From an uncultured Bacteroidia bacterium (GTDB lineage Bacteria; Bacteroidota; Bacteroidia; Bacteroidales; UBA932), in assembly GCA_902778105.1 (NCBI GenBank), contig CACYWN010000016.1, positions 1 through 47,187 of the forward strand: a stretch of DNA of 47,187 nt, read 5' to 3'. Positions within the stretch are counted from its first letter, which is position 1; each line of letters opens with the position of its first letter. Of this stretch, positions 1 to 8,028 are shown in pieces. Below the pieces are notes generated by a model. The model did not search any database. It had not been told where the DNA came from and was given only the letters and a program-made list of their open reading frames with translations. The position numbers and the translations under genes are program-made.

Positions 1-1
1 G

Positions 2-1673
2 ATGTACTATTCCTCCCGTTACGTCGTTTATCATTTCGAGCGTAATGCGGACGGAACGGCCACCATCTACATGCCGCTTCCGGTCGGTGAGATTCCCGCC
101 GGCACCACGGTGGATTTCTTCGACAGCGAACTGGAGAACGTCCTTTATTCCCGGACCATCCGCGGTGCGATTCCCATCTCCCGCAACAAGGTGACCGAGG
201 TGGCTTCCTTCAGCGCCGCTCCCAGCGACAATTGGGAGGATATCGGCACGGGCGCCTACTATGACCTCCTTCCGTTCTACTACATGAACAGCGACGTGAA
301 GACGTTCGTGGGCGTGGAGTTCTACAAGAATGCGGATATGCCGGGTGTATATCGGATCGATAACCCCTATCCGCTCGCCGCCGAGGACCGCGGCTACACC
401 ATCCCGTCCGACTATGAACTTCCTGAATACCTGGAATTCACCATCCTGAAGGACAACACCGTCATCTATGACGACATCCACACCGGTTACACGGATGAGG
501 AAGATTCCGCAACGTATGGCGACTGGTTCGGTGGCTGCCCGGCTTCCTGGGGCGAGGACAACTCCTTCAACTTCGTCGCCAAGTACCACGAGGACGGCAC
601 TCCCGACCTGGTAGTTCTTTCTCCGCTGTATCTCTATCAGGCCAATGGCGGCTATTATTACGCCTACAGCTCCACCACTTGGAAGAATATGTGGGTGACC
701 ATCTACTTCCCGGGAGCTGACCTGGAGCATCAGTATGACCTGTCCTGCACCGTCGAACTGACCGAGGTCTCCGACGACAATCCCGCCCAGCCGCTGGGTT
801 CCGTGGAACTGGATCTGGGAGACAGCTATGCCGGTGCCTATCTGGTCATTGCCAAGGACAAGGCTTCCGCTGCCGAGATGTTCGAGGCCGGCCTGGGTGT
901 CCAGGTTTCCGAGTCCGGTACGTATGACGCGCCGTTCCCGGCCGATGCTCCTACCGGCGAGTACTATGCTTTCGCCAAGACCATCCCGGCCGAGGGCTTC
1001 ACCGAGAACTGTGCCCTCATCATTGATTCCGATGAAGAGTTTGACTATTTCCGCAGCGATGAGGACCGTCAGCTCACGATCGATGATATCGCCGGTTCCT
1101 ATACCGGCAACAACTACTACCGTACATCTTCTGCAGGATGGACTGCCAGTCCTGTAGACATGACCCTCGCGATCGAGGAGAGCGATGATCCTCTTTCCGG
1201 TTACGACATCATGTTCACCTCCCTGTGCCCTGAGATTGCCAATGCCATTGCTGGCCGTGCCGGTTCTGCGACGCCTCTACGCCACCTTCGATACCGCCCA
1301 TGGTATCGTGACCATCCCTGCCGGACAGATTGCCTATACCATCAAGCAGCGTACGCAGACTTACAACCTGACCACCGGTGACGCGAATGGGGAGGATATC
1401 GTCATGTACCTGAAGGAGGACGGTTCCTTGCAGAACAAAAAGAACATCGTTTTCTTCAACGGCACCGAACGGGCTGGCTTTACGAACGTGAACACGACGT
1501 TCTATCGTAACGGCACGTCCAATGCTCCCGCCCGTGGCGCTGCCCGCAAGAGTTTCAGAATCAGTCCCGTCGGTAAGACTTATACGGAGAACCTCAATGT
1601 GTATCCCGGCCTGGACATGGCACCCGTCGAAAGGGTTCCGTTTACCGGAAACCGCGCGAAGGTCGGACGTTAA
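2..1673 (+). pseudogene. Secreted or surface protein of unknown function, 5' partial, frameshifted
   Basis: The reading frame is already open at the window edge, so the true start and any signal peptide lie upstream. The protein is acidic and rich in Tyr, Asp and Gly, with beta-type segments, as in many Bacteroidales surface lipoproteins; I recognise no named domain. The frame running from base 2 makes sense up to about base 1268 and then turns into Arg/His/Pro-rich nonsense ending at 1381. The next frame continues sensibly from about base 1272 (LYATFDTAHGIVTIPAGQ...) to the TAA at 1671-1673. Removing one base in the stretch around 1268-1274 restores a smooth join reading SATLYATFD. The break may be a real mutation, a phase-variable site or an assembly error. 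A strong terminator follows the stop. The function is unknown; the frameshift is directly visible. Confidence 0.75.
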
Positions 1674-1691
1674 GTCCTGGCCTTGACCAAG

Positions 1692-1732
1692 AGAACCCCG
1701 AGCCGTCACATATGGCCCGGGGTTCTTCTTTT
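1692..1732 (+). terminator. Intrinsic terminator after the first gene
   Basis: AGAACCCCG (1692-1700) pairs with CGGGGTTCT (1718-1726) around a 17-base loop, followed by a T-rich tail. It lies 18 bases after the stop of the plus-strand gene. Read on the minus strand, the hairpin has no T-run, so it probably serves only the plus strand. Confidence 0.8.
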
Positions 1733-1748
1733 ACCGTATCGGGAATCC

Positions 1749-3101
1749 TTACAGCGTATCCTGCTTCAACTTCTCCACGTACTGGTTGATGCGCTGGAGT
1801 TGCCGCGGGATGTTGATGGACTGCGGGCAGTGGGGGAGGCATTCGCCGCAGTGGATGCAGTGGTCGGCCTGGCGGAGGGTCGGGATGGCCCGGTCGTAGC
1901 TCACGAGGTAGGCCCGTTTGAGTTTCCGGTAGTCCTCCTGCTCCCTCGACTGCGGATAGCGGCCTTCCGTGACGGACGTGTTGTAATGCTTGAAGATGCC
2001 GGGGATGTCGATGCCCCACGGGCACGGCATGCAGTATTTGCAGTCCGTGCAGTTCACGATCGGGTATTCCATCATCTGGGTGGCCATGCGCTCCAGGAAC
2101 TCGAGCTCCTCTTCGGTGAGTGGCTTGAAGTGGGTGAAGGTCTTGACATTGTCCAGAAGCGGGTCCATGCTGGTCATGCCGCTCAGGGCGCACAGGACGC
2201 GCGGGTGGGTGCCGCAGAAGCGGAAGGCCCACGACGCGATGGACTTGTCGGGCTCACGTTCCTTCATCTGCCGGGCGATGGCGTCCGGCACGTTGGCCAG
2301 GCGGCCGCCCAGGAGGGGCTCCATGATCACGATCGGGATGCCGCGCTTGTCCAGTTCTTCATACAGGTACGATGCGTTGGCGTTCCGCCGCCCGTCGGCA
2401 TGGTTCCAGTCGACGAAGTTCATCTCGATCTGGACGAAGTCCCAGTGGTATCTCCCGCTGTCATGGAGGCCGATGAGTTCGTCGAACTCTCCGGGCGCGC
2501 CGTGGAAGGAGAAGCCCAGGTTGCGGATGCGGCCCGCCTCTTTTTCCTTGACGAGGAATTCCATCATCCCGTTCTGCACATAACGCTGTTCGAAAGCCGC
2601 GACACCGCCGCTTCCGATGGCGTGCAGGAGGTAATAATCGAAATAGTCGGTCTTCAGCTGCTCGAAGGAGTCCTTGTACATCTGGATGGAGGCCTCCGGC
2701 GTGGCGTTGTTGAAGTTGGACAGTTTGGTGGCGATGAAATACTTGTCCCGCGGATGACGGCTCAGGGCGATGCCCGCGGCCTTCTCCGACTGGCCCATCA
2801 GGTAGGCGGGGGAGGTGTCGAAGTAGTTGATTCCGTGTTCGATGGCATAGTCCACCATCTCGTTCACGGCTTCCTGGTCGATGACCCGCTGGCCGTCTTT
2901 CTCAATCATGGGCCACCGCATGCAGCCGAAGCCGATGAGGGACACTTTGTCGCCGTTCACGGGATTCTCCCGGTAAACCATCTGTTCCGGCCCTTCGTCA
3001 GTAGAGGGTGTTGCGGTTTTCTTCGGGGCGCAGCCGACGGCTGCGGCACCCAGGGCGAGCGCTCCCGCGCCCGTTATCTTGATAAAGTCTCTGCGTTCCA
3101 T
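1749..3101 (-). CDS. Tat-signal aldo/keto reductase with C-terminal 4Fe-4S domain
   Basis: A predicted NADPH-type aldo/keto reductase fused to a ferredoxin domain, 450 residues. The N-terminus ERRDFIKITG followed by an Ala/Gly-rich stretch and VGC looks like a twin-arginine signal with a possible lipoprotein cysteine. The AKR catalytic tetrad is visible as D95 and Y100 in FDTSPAY, K126 in ATKL and H160 in LLH. Two cysteine clusters follow, CTDCKYCMPC from residue 351 and CIHCGECLPHC from 415, consistent with two 4Fe-4S centres. I chose the ATG at 3101, which gives MERRDF; an in-frame ATG at 3110 lies inside the preceding repeat and would only add MTS. It sits directly downstream of the polyferredoxin gene, so the two are probably co-transcribed and may share electrons. 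The substrate is unknown. Confidence 0.9.
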   Translation of the reverse strand: MERRDFIKITGAGALALGAAAVGCAPKKTATPSTDEGPEQMVYRENPVNGDKVSLIGFGCMRWPMIEKDGQRVIDQEAVNEMVDYAIEHGINYFDTSPAYLMGQSEKAAGIALSRHPRDKYFIATKLSNFNNATPEASIQMYKDSFEQLKTDYFDYYLLHAIGSGGVAAFEQRYVQNGMMEFLVKEKEAGRIRNLGFSFHGAPGEFDELIGLHDSGRYHWDFVQIEMNFVDWNHADGRRNANASYLYEELDKRGIPIVIMEPLLGGRLANVPDAIARQMKEREPDKSIASWAFRFCGTHPRVLCALSGMTSMDPLLDNVKTFTHFKPLTEEELEFLERMATQMMEYPIVNCTDCKYCMPCPWGIDIPGIFKHYNTSVTEGRYPQSREQEDYRKLKRAYLVSYDRAIPTLRQADHCIHCGECLPHCPQSINIPRQLQRINQYVEKLKQDTL

Positions 3102-3104
3102 ACT

Positions 3105-3131
3105 TGTCATTTCGAGCTTGCCGAGAAATCT
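3105..3131 (+). repeat. Family A palindromic repeat, single copy
   Basis: Reads TGTCATTTCGAG on the left and CCGAGAAATCT on the right, a short palindrome of the same type as the copies at 3745-3858, 7968-7996 and 11354-11445. Here the stem is ATTTC/GAAAT instead of ATTCC/GGAAT, so both arms changed together. It fills nearly all of the gap between the polyferredoxin stop (3130-3132) and the aldo/keto reductase start. Confidence 0.8.
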
Positions 3132-4698
3132 ATTCCTCGATATGGTTGTAGCGTCCGTTCACCGTAATCGCGCTGATCGGGCGTGCCGGGCACAGGTTCT
3201 CGCAGGCACCGCAGCCGATGCAGCGTTCCTCGTTGACGACGGGCCGGCGGTAGCCGGTTTCTTTGTCCTTCACCAGCATGATGGCGCCGGCAGGGCAGTG
3301 GCGGGCGCAATTGCCGCATTCGACACCCGTTTCGACGACGCACAAGCTGGGGTTCACATGGGCCGTACCCACGTGATACTGCGTCTTTTCCTCCTTGGTA
3401 ATCCTGACAATGGCACCGGCGGGGCAGAGCTCCGAACAGCGGGTGCATTCGGGGCGGCAGTAGCCACGCTCATAGGACATTTCGGGCTGCATGAAGTGCT
3501 TGAGGTCCGTCGAAGGACGGAGCACGTTGTTCGGGCACTCGGCCACGCACAGCTGGCAGGCGGTGCAGCGGCGGTAGAAGTCCTTCACGCTCCGCGATCC
3601 GGGCGGCGTCAGGGGAATGTCGCGCTCCGGTATCTCCTTGTCCAGGATGGCGGCGAAACCGCCGTCCACTTTCTTTTCCTGCGCCTTCAGCGCCGCCGTT
3701 CCCACGGCCAGCGCCGCGCCGGTGATGAAGGCCCGGCGGCCTTGGGACTCCTTCGCTCCGTTCGGAGTGACAGGGGAATTCTCGGACGTGACAGGGGAGT
3801 TCTGGGGTGTGGCGGGGGTATTGTCATTCCGAACCGGCGCAGCCGGTGAAGGAATCTCACCCTTTCCCCACGCATACCGGTACTTCAGCGCCCCGAACTT
3901 GCAGGTGTCGATGCAGTTGAAGCAGTCCACGCAGCGGGAGTAGTCTATCTTGTGTTCGGCGATGTTGATGCAGGAGGCTTTGCACTGGTGTTCGCACTGC
4001 TTACAGTTCTTGCACTTCTCTGTGTTGATGACCGGGCGGAACATGGCGAAGCGGGAGAAGAAGCTCAGTGTCGTTCCCACCGGGCAGATGGTGTTGCAGT
4101 AGGTGCGGCCGCCCTTCCACGCCAGCACGACAACCACGATCAGCGTGACGATGGCCACGATGAAGGTAGGCAGGCTGCGCAGCCATACTTCCTTGTCATA
4201 GAACGCATAGCTGTCCGCCCTTTCCGCCAGGGAGGCAAAGAGGTTGTTGAACCAGAGATATACCGGCTGGAACAGATTCTGGACGATGCGTCCCCAGGCG
4301 CTGTATGGTGCCAGGAGGGCCACCAGGGCCTGGATACCGGCGATGACCGCAATGACAAAGACGGCCCAGACCCCGTAGCGGAGCCATTTCATTTCAGGGC
4401 TGTAGCCATAGGGTTTGCGGTCCTTGTTCTTCCGTTTACGGGCGACACTGAGGTGTGCCACCCCGTCCTGGAACACGCCCAACGGGCAGATGACGGAGCA
4501 GTAGACCCGTCCGAAGATGAGAGTCAGCAGGACCAGGCCGACGATGACGGCTGCATTCAGGGCCAGGACGGCAGGCAGGAATTGCACTTTCGCCATCCAG
4601 CCGAGCCATCCGTGCAACGCTCCCGTGAAATCCAGGAACAGCAGCGTGATGCCCAGCCAGAAGAGGACGGCCAGTGCGACGCGGATTTTCTTAAGCAT
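3130..4698 (-). CDS. NapH/NosR-like polyferredoxin membrane protein fused to a Tat-type ferredoxin
   Basis: 522 residues with a two-part build. Residues 1-275 hold about four to five membrane segments, the two NapH/NosR-type motifs GRVYCSVICPLG (about 63-74) and GRTYCNTICPVG (about 197-208), and ferredoxin cysteines at about 229-266. Residues 320-522 begin with GRRAFITGAALAVG, resembling a twin-arginine signal, and carry four more cysteine clusters of the CxxCxxxC..CP type. This looks like a NapH-like protein joined to a NapG-like one. The linker (about 281-318, Pro/Ser/Asn-rich) is encoded by an inverted pair of family A repeats. The likely role is electron transfer from quinol or across the membrane to the adjacent Tat-type aldo/keto reductase; that pairing is inferred from position only. 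Confidence 0.85.
   Translation of the reverse strand: MLKKIRVALAVLFWLGITLLFLDFTGALHGWLGWMAKVQFLPAVLALNAAVIVGLVLLTLIFGRVYCSVICPLGVFQDGVAHLSVARKRKNKDRKPYGYSPEMKWLRYGVWAVFVIAVIAGIQALVALLAPYSAWGRIVQNLFQPVYLWFNNLFASLAERADSYAFYDKEVWLRSLPTFIVAIVTLIVVVVLAWKGGRTYCNTICPVGTTLSFFSRFAMFRPVINTEKCKNCKQCEHQCKASCINIAEHKIDYSRCVDCFNCIDTCKFGALKYRYAWGKGEIPSPAAPVRNDNTPATPQNSPVTSENSPVTPNGAKESQGRRAFITGAALAVGTAALKAQEKKVDGGFAAILDKEIPERDIPLTPPGSRSVKDFYRRCTACQLCVAECPNNVLRPSTDLKHFMQPEMSYERGYCRPECTRCSELCPAGAIVRITKEEKTQYHVGTAHVNPSLCVVETGVECGNCARHCPAGAIMLVKDKETGYRRPVVNEERCIGCGACENLCPARPISAITVNGRYNHIEE
3745..3858. repeat. Family A inverted repeat pair inside the polyferredoxin gene
   Basis: Two family A copies face each other: 3745-3772 (minus orientation, stem ACTCC/GGAGT) and 3822-3858 (plus orientation, stem ATTCC/GGAAT with an added inner ACCGG/CCGGT stem). 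The spacer contains a repeated half-unit, GTGACAGGGGAGTTCT-like, at about 3767-3804. The whole unit is translated in frame on the minus strand as a low-complexity linker between the two halves of the protein. Confidence 0.8.
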
Positions 4699-4722
4699 TT
4701 GTCCTTATATTGGTTGCGGGGA

Positions 4723-4730
4723 CAAAGATA
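4723..4730 (-). promoter_or_regulatory. Bacteroidetes -7 box for the polyferredoxin gene
   Basis: TATCTTTG on the minus strand matches the TAnnTTTG consensus and lies 24 bases before the start at 4698. No clear -33 TTTG is seen at the usual spacing. Confidence 0.6.
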
Positions 4731-4741
4731 GCAAAAAATGC

Positions 4742-5398
4742 TCAATCCACCACGACCAGCGCCCGGGAGGGATGCGAGAAAGTGAGACGCACGATGTCCT
4801 CCGTCGCCCGGTTGAGCGTTGCCGGCCACCAGTTGTCAAAAACGACGGAATCCGTAGGCCATTGTAATCCTTCGGACTTGATTGTCAGGGAATTGTCGGG
4901 AGAAAAAAGAGAAACGCGACGGCCTTTTCCCAGGTGCAGTTCACAACTGTCGGTGATGGCGAAGGCGGTGGAGTAGTCGGAGACCATTTCCACCCTGACC
5001 TCGCCCAGGTCAAACAGGCGGGTATACTCCATCAGGAGCCCCAGGTTGCCGACCGTATGGTCCTCCCTCCGTCCGCCCGCACCGAGGATATGGATGTCCG
5101 TCACGTCCGGATGCTTGGCGAGCACATACCGCATCGCCTTCGTCAGGTCGTTGTCATCCTGCTCGCTTTCACGGACGATCAGGTTCTTCAGCCGCTTCTG
5201 CCACTTTCCGGACAGCGTGTCCATGTCGCCCACCACCGCTTCCGGCATCCGCTCTTCGCCGAATTTTTTCAGCGTATGCCGCAGGTACTTCATCACCGAC
5301 CCGTCGCAGCACACGACCGCATCGGCACTGTCCAGCAGGTACAGCGGGTAATCTTTCCGGGGGAACTCCCCGTCGCAGAGGATCACGATAGTCTTCAT
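4742..5398 (-). CDS. thiN: Thiamine pyrophosphokinase
   Basis: 218 residues, the usual length for the family. Cytosolic enzyme transferring pyrophosphate from ATP to thiamine to make thiamine diphosphate. Visible family features are the N-terminal VILCDGEFP, the CCDGS segment near 31-35, VVGDMDT (about 56-62), ESEQDDNDLTKA (about 77-88) and LGAGGRREDHTVGN (about 104-117), followed by a beta-rich C-terminal thiamine-binding part. It follows the lptG-fmt fusion gene on the same strand and is separated from it by the family B element at 5415-5528. It is probably the last gene of the alaS/lptG-fmt unit. Confidence 0.9.
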   Translation of the reverse strand: MKTIVILCDGEFPRKDYPLYLLDSADAVVCCDGSVMKYLRHTLKKFGEERMPEAVVGDMDTLSGKWQKRLKNLIVRESEQDDNDLTKAMRYVLAKHPDVTDIHILGAGGRREDHTVGNLGLLMEYTRLFDLGEVRVEMVSDYSTAFAITDSCELHLGKGRRVSLFSPDNSLTIKSEGLQWPTDSVVFDNWWPATLNRATEDIVRLTFSHPSRALVVVD

Positions 5399-5414
5399 GA
5401 TGTCTGGGTATTTC

Positions 5415-5528
5415 TGGTGGCAGGCCCTCTCTTTTCAAACCTGTGCCACCCTCGGCACATAAGAGGGAGGGGCCCATTTATGGGAGGGGTCGCAGAGCGA
5501 CGGTTTGAAAAGAGAGGGCCTGTCACCA
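5415..5528. repeat. Family B cloverleaf-like element, intergenic copy (B1)
   Basis: Terminal arms 5415-5441 and 5502-5528 are inverted repeats matching at 26 of 27 positions; the inner 20 bp are perfect. Between them lie three small hairpins: GTGCC/GGCAC with a six-base loop, CCCAT/ATGGG, and GTCGC/GCGAC. The element fills the gap between the fmt stop (5529-5531) and the thiN start (5398). Its minus strand shares the loop and linker sequences of copies B2 and B3, but not their arm sequence. Confidence 0.85.
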
Positions 5529-7967
5529 TCATTCGTCGGCCGGCTTGGTCTTGAGGATTTCGGCCTTGGAGGTGCCTCGGGAGGTCCCATAGGTCTCCGG
5601 CTCCCGGAAGCCGAGGAGGAAGGACTTGACGTCCATCCGTTTCTTGCCGGCGAGCTGGATGTCGGTGAGGGAGAGGGCGCCGTCGGCCGTGGCGATGGCC
5701 AGGTAGGTCTTTCCGTCGGAAAGGACGGTGCCGGGTGCGGCGTGGAGGTCGGCCCGCATTTCGCCGAAGAAGACCTTCAGCTGGATGGCCTGGCCGTCTT
5801 TCGTGAGTTCGGTGAAGGCGCCGGGGAACGGGGAGAGGCCACGGACCAGGTTGTATACGTTCTGGGTGGTGTCGTCCCAGTCGATATGCTGGAGTTCGCG
5901 GGTGAGCTTGGGTGCCGGTTTGAGCTGTTCGGAACCTTGGACGAAGCTGCGCTGGACGCGGGTTTCGATATTCTTCTGGATGAGTCCTTCGACCGTCTGG
6001 ACCACCAGGTCGGCACCGAGGGCCATCAGCTTGTCATGGACGTCGCCGGCCGTGTCGGTCGGGGCTATCCGGCATTCCTCGCGGAGGAGGATGCCGCCGG
6101 TGTCGATCTGCCTGTCGATCATGAAGGTGGTCACGCCTGTGAGGTGCTCGCCGTTGATGACGGCCCAGTTGATCGGGGCGGCGCCGCGATACTGCGGCAG
6201 GAGGGCCGCATGGAGGTTGAAAGTGCCCATCTTGGGCATCTTCCAGACCACTTCCGGGAGCATCCGGAAGCCTACGACCACGAACAGGTCCGCCTTCCAG
6301 GCTGCGAGGGCCGTCAGGAACTCCGGATCCTTGAGTTTGTCCGGCTGGAGGACGGGGATGTCATGGGCGACGGCGTATTTCTTCACGGCGCTTTCGTTCA
6401 TCTTGAGGCCGCGGCCGCTGGGCTTGTCCGCCACGGTGACCACGCCGACCACCTTGTACCTGCCCTGGACCAGGGCGTCAAGCGGGGCAACGGCGAATTC
6501 CGGCGTGCCCATGTACACGATGCGAGTCTTGCGGAAAAGGGACATGATCTTGCTGAAAATCCGGCGCCTCCAGGTCTTGAAGGCATCGAGGTTGATGGCT
6601 TTTTCCCGGATGGCCATCCAGGTAAGGAAGGCACCGATCGGAATGAGGACGAAGGCAGATATGAACACGCCGACGAACGGGGCGGCGGCACCGTCCCGGG
6701 CCAGCTTCGTTCCCGAGATGTCCACGACCCAATACAGGACGAAGAACAGGATGGAAACGACAGCCGGGGTTCCCAGACCGCCCTTGCGGATAAGGGACCC
6801 GATGGGCGCGCCGATGAAGAAGAGGATGAAGCAGGCGAGGGCCTGGGCGAATTTCTTCCAGATTTCCACGTTGCTCCACCTCAGGAGCCGGGTGTATTCG
6901 TAGGCGTCCATTCCCTGGGTCTCCAGGGTGGACTGAAGCATCTGGGCGTTGGAAGCGGCCCCTTCCAAGGCTCGTTTGTAGTCCCTGGGATTCTCCCATT
7001 TTGCGGGTCTGAGTTCCAGCTCCATCGGTTTTTTCCCACCCTCTTTCCAGTTGGTGTCCAACTGGTTCCGGAACATCAGGGCGCTGGAGCCGCGGAGTTC
7101 CGCCAGGTGTTTGGCCAGGCCGGCGGCGGCCAGCTCGCCCAGCGAGTCGCGCCCGTGCTTGAGCTGCTCGTTGGACATGGAGCGGACCTGTTCGCCGTAA
7201 CGGGCGGAATCGGAGTGCTGGAACGAGTAGTTCTCCAGCGGGATCACCAGTTCCTGGCGGGAGAAGTGGATCTTCTGCAGGGCCAGGGTGGTGTCGCGGT
7301 ATTTGCGGGTGTTGGTCTCCTGGTAGTTGGTCCCGTCGTACAGCTGGAAGGTCAGGTAATCCTTGGCCTTGGACATCTTCATCATGCCGCTGTCGGCGAC
7401 GGTGAGCCGGGTGTTCCCTTTGTTGGACAGGTGGTCGTACACCATCACCCCGTACATCATTCCGGTTTCGTCATTCCGCTCGTCGATCCGGAGAATGTAA
7501 CCCTCGATGCCGTCATAGAAGGTGCCCTCCGGGATCTTGATCTCGGACTTGGTCCGGCCGATGTCGTCACGCATCGTATAGATCTGGTTGATCGAGTAGG
7601 GGACCAGCCGGTCGTTGATGAAGAAGGCGGCGATGCTGATCAGGGCGCTGGCGATGATCACCGGCGCGAGGATGCGGGCGAGGGAAATGCCGGCGGCCTT
7701 CATCGCCGTGAGCTCGTAGTTCTCGCCCAGGGCTCCGAACGTCATCATGGACGAAAGGAGCGTGGCAAGCGGCATGGCGATGGGCAGCACCTGGCAGCTT
7801 CCCCACATGAGGAATTCCAGGATGACCTTGAGTTCCAATCCCTTGCCGACCAGTTCATCGATGTACAGCCAGAGGAACTGCATCACCAGGATGAAGATGA
7901 CGATCGCCAGGATCGCAAAGAACGGTCCTATGAACGACTTCAATATGAACTGGTCCAGTTTCTTCAT
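5529..7967 (-). CDS. Fusion of LptG/LptF-family permease and methionyl-tRNA formyltransferase
   Basis: 812 residues without a stop between two complete proteins. Residues 1-470 are a YjgP/YjgQ (LptF/LptG) permease of the lipopolysaccharide export machine: membrane segments near 12-35, 55-80 and 98-118, a periplasmic domain (about 120-360), then three membrane segments (about 370-455). Residues 475-812 are a full-length Fmt, which formylates initiator Met-tRNA. Visible Fmt features are RIVYMGTPEFAV at the start, FNLHAALLPQYRGAAPI with the catalytic Asn and His, and MIDRQIDTGGIL with the catalytic Asp. The ATG at 6543-6545 (Met475) could also start a free Fmt. The gene starts immediately after a family A repeat whose GAAGGAATCTC abuts the ATG. 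Both domains look intact; the fusion itself is unusual. Confidence 0.9.
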   Translation of the reverse strand: MKKLDQFILKSFIGPFFAILAIVIFILVMQFLWLYIDELVGKGLELKVILEFLMWGSCQVLPIAMPLATLLSSMMTFGALGENYELTAMKAAGISLARILAPVIIASALISIAAFFINDRLVPYSINQIYTMRDDIGRTKSEIKIPEGTFYDGIEGYILRIDERNDETGMMYGVMVYDHLSNKGNTRLTVADSGMMKMSKAKDYLTFQLYDGTNYQETNTRKYRDTTLALQKIHFSRQELVIPLENYSFQHSDSARYGEQVRSMSNEQLKHGRDSLGELAAAGLAKHLAELRGSSALMFRNQLDTNWKEGGKKPMELELRPAKWENPRDYKRALEGAASNAQMLQSTLETQGMDAYEYTRLLRWSNVEIWKKFAQALACFILFFIGAPIGSLIRKGGLGTPAVVSILFFVLYWVVDISGTKLARDGAAAPFVGVFISAFVLIPIGAFLTWMAIREKAINLDAFKTWRRRIFSKIMSLFRKTRIVYMGTPEFAVAPLDALVQGRYKVVGVVTVADKPSGRGLKMNESAVKKYAVAHDIPVLQPDKLKDPEFLTALAAWKADLFVVVGFRMLPEVVWKMPKMGTFNLHAALLPQYRGAAPINWAVINGEHLTGVTTFMIDRQIDTGGILLREECRIAPTDTAGDVHDKLMALGADLVVQTVEGLIQKNIETRVQRSFVQGSEQLKPAPKLTRELQHIDWDDTTQNVYNLVRGLSPFPGAFTELTKDGQAIQLKVFFGEMRADLHAAPGTVLSDGKTYLAIATADGALSLTDIQLAGKKRMDVKSFLLGFREPETYGTSRGTSKAEILKTKPADE

Positions 7968-8028
7968 GAGATTCCTTCGCTGCGCTCGGAATGACAGAGG
8001 GTTAGGCTGAATGACAGGGACTTAGGCT
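7968..8028. repeat. Family A repeat plus tandem 20-bp tail at the alaS/lptG-fmt junction
   Basis: A family A copy (7968-7996, minus orientation) is followed by two near-identical 20-bp units, 7989-8008 and 8009-8028, each starting GAATGACAG and ending TTAGGCT. The second unit overlaps the alaS stop codon (8022-8024), and the palindrome ends at the base before the lptG-fmt ATG. The repeat therefore forms the entire intergenic leader. Confidence 0.8.

Noticed and set aside
5415-5528. tRNA gene, because of the cloverleaf form
   Set aside because: No TTC/GG loops, no anticodon-arm geometry and no discriminator; copies vary from 114 to 150 bases.
5415-5528. Rho-independent terminator
   Set aside because: The stem is followed by no T-run, and the same element occurs inside coding regions.
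7989-8028. CRISPR-like or VNTR array
   Set aside because: Only two 20-bp units with no spacers; explained as the tail of a family A repeat.
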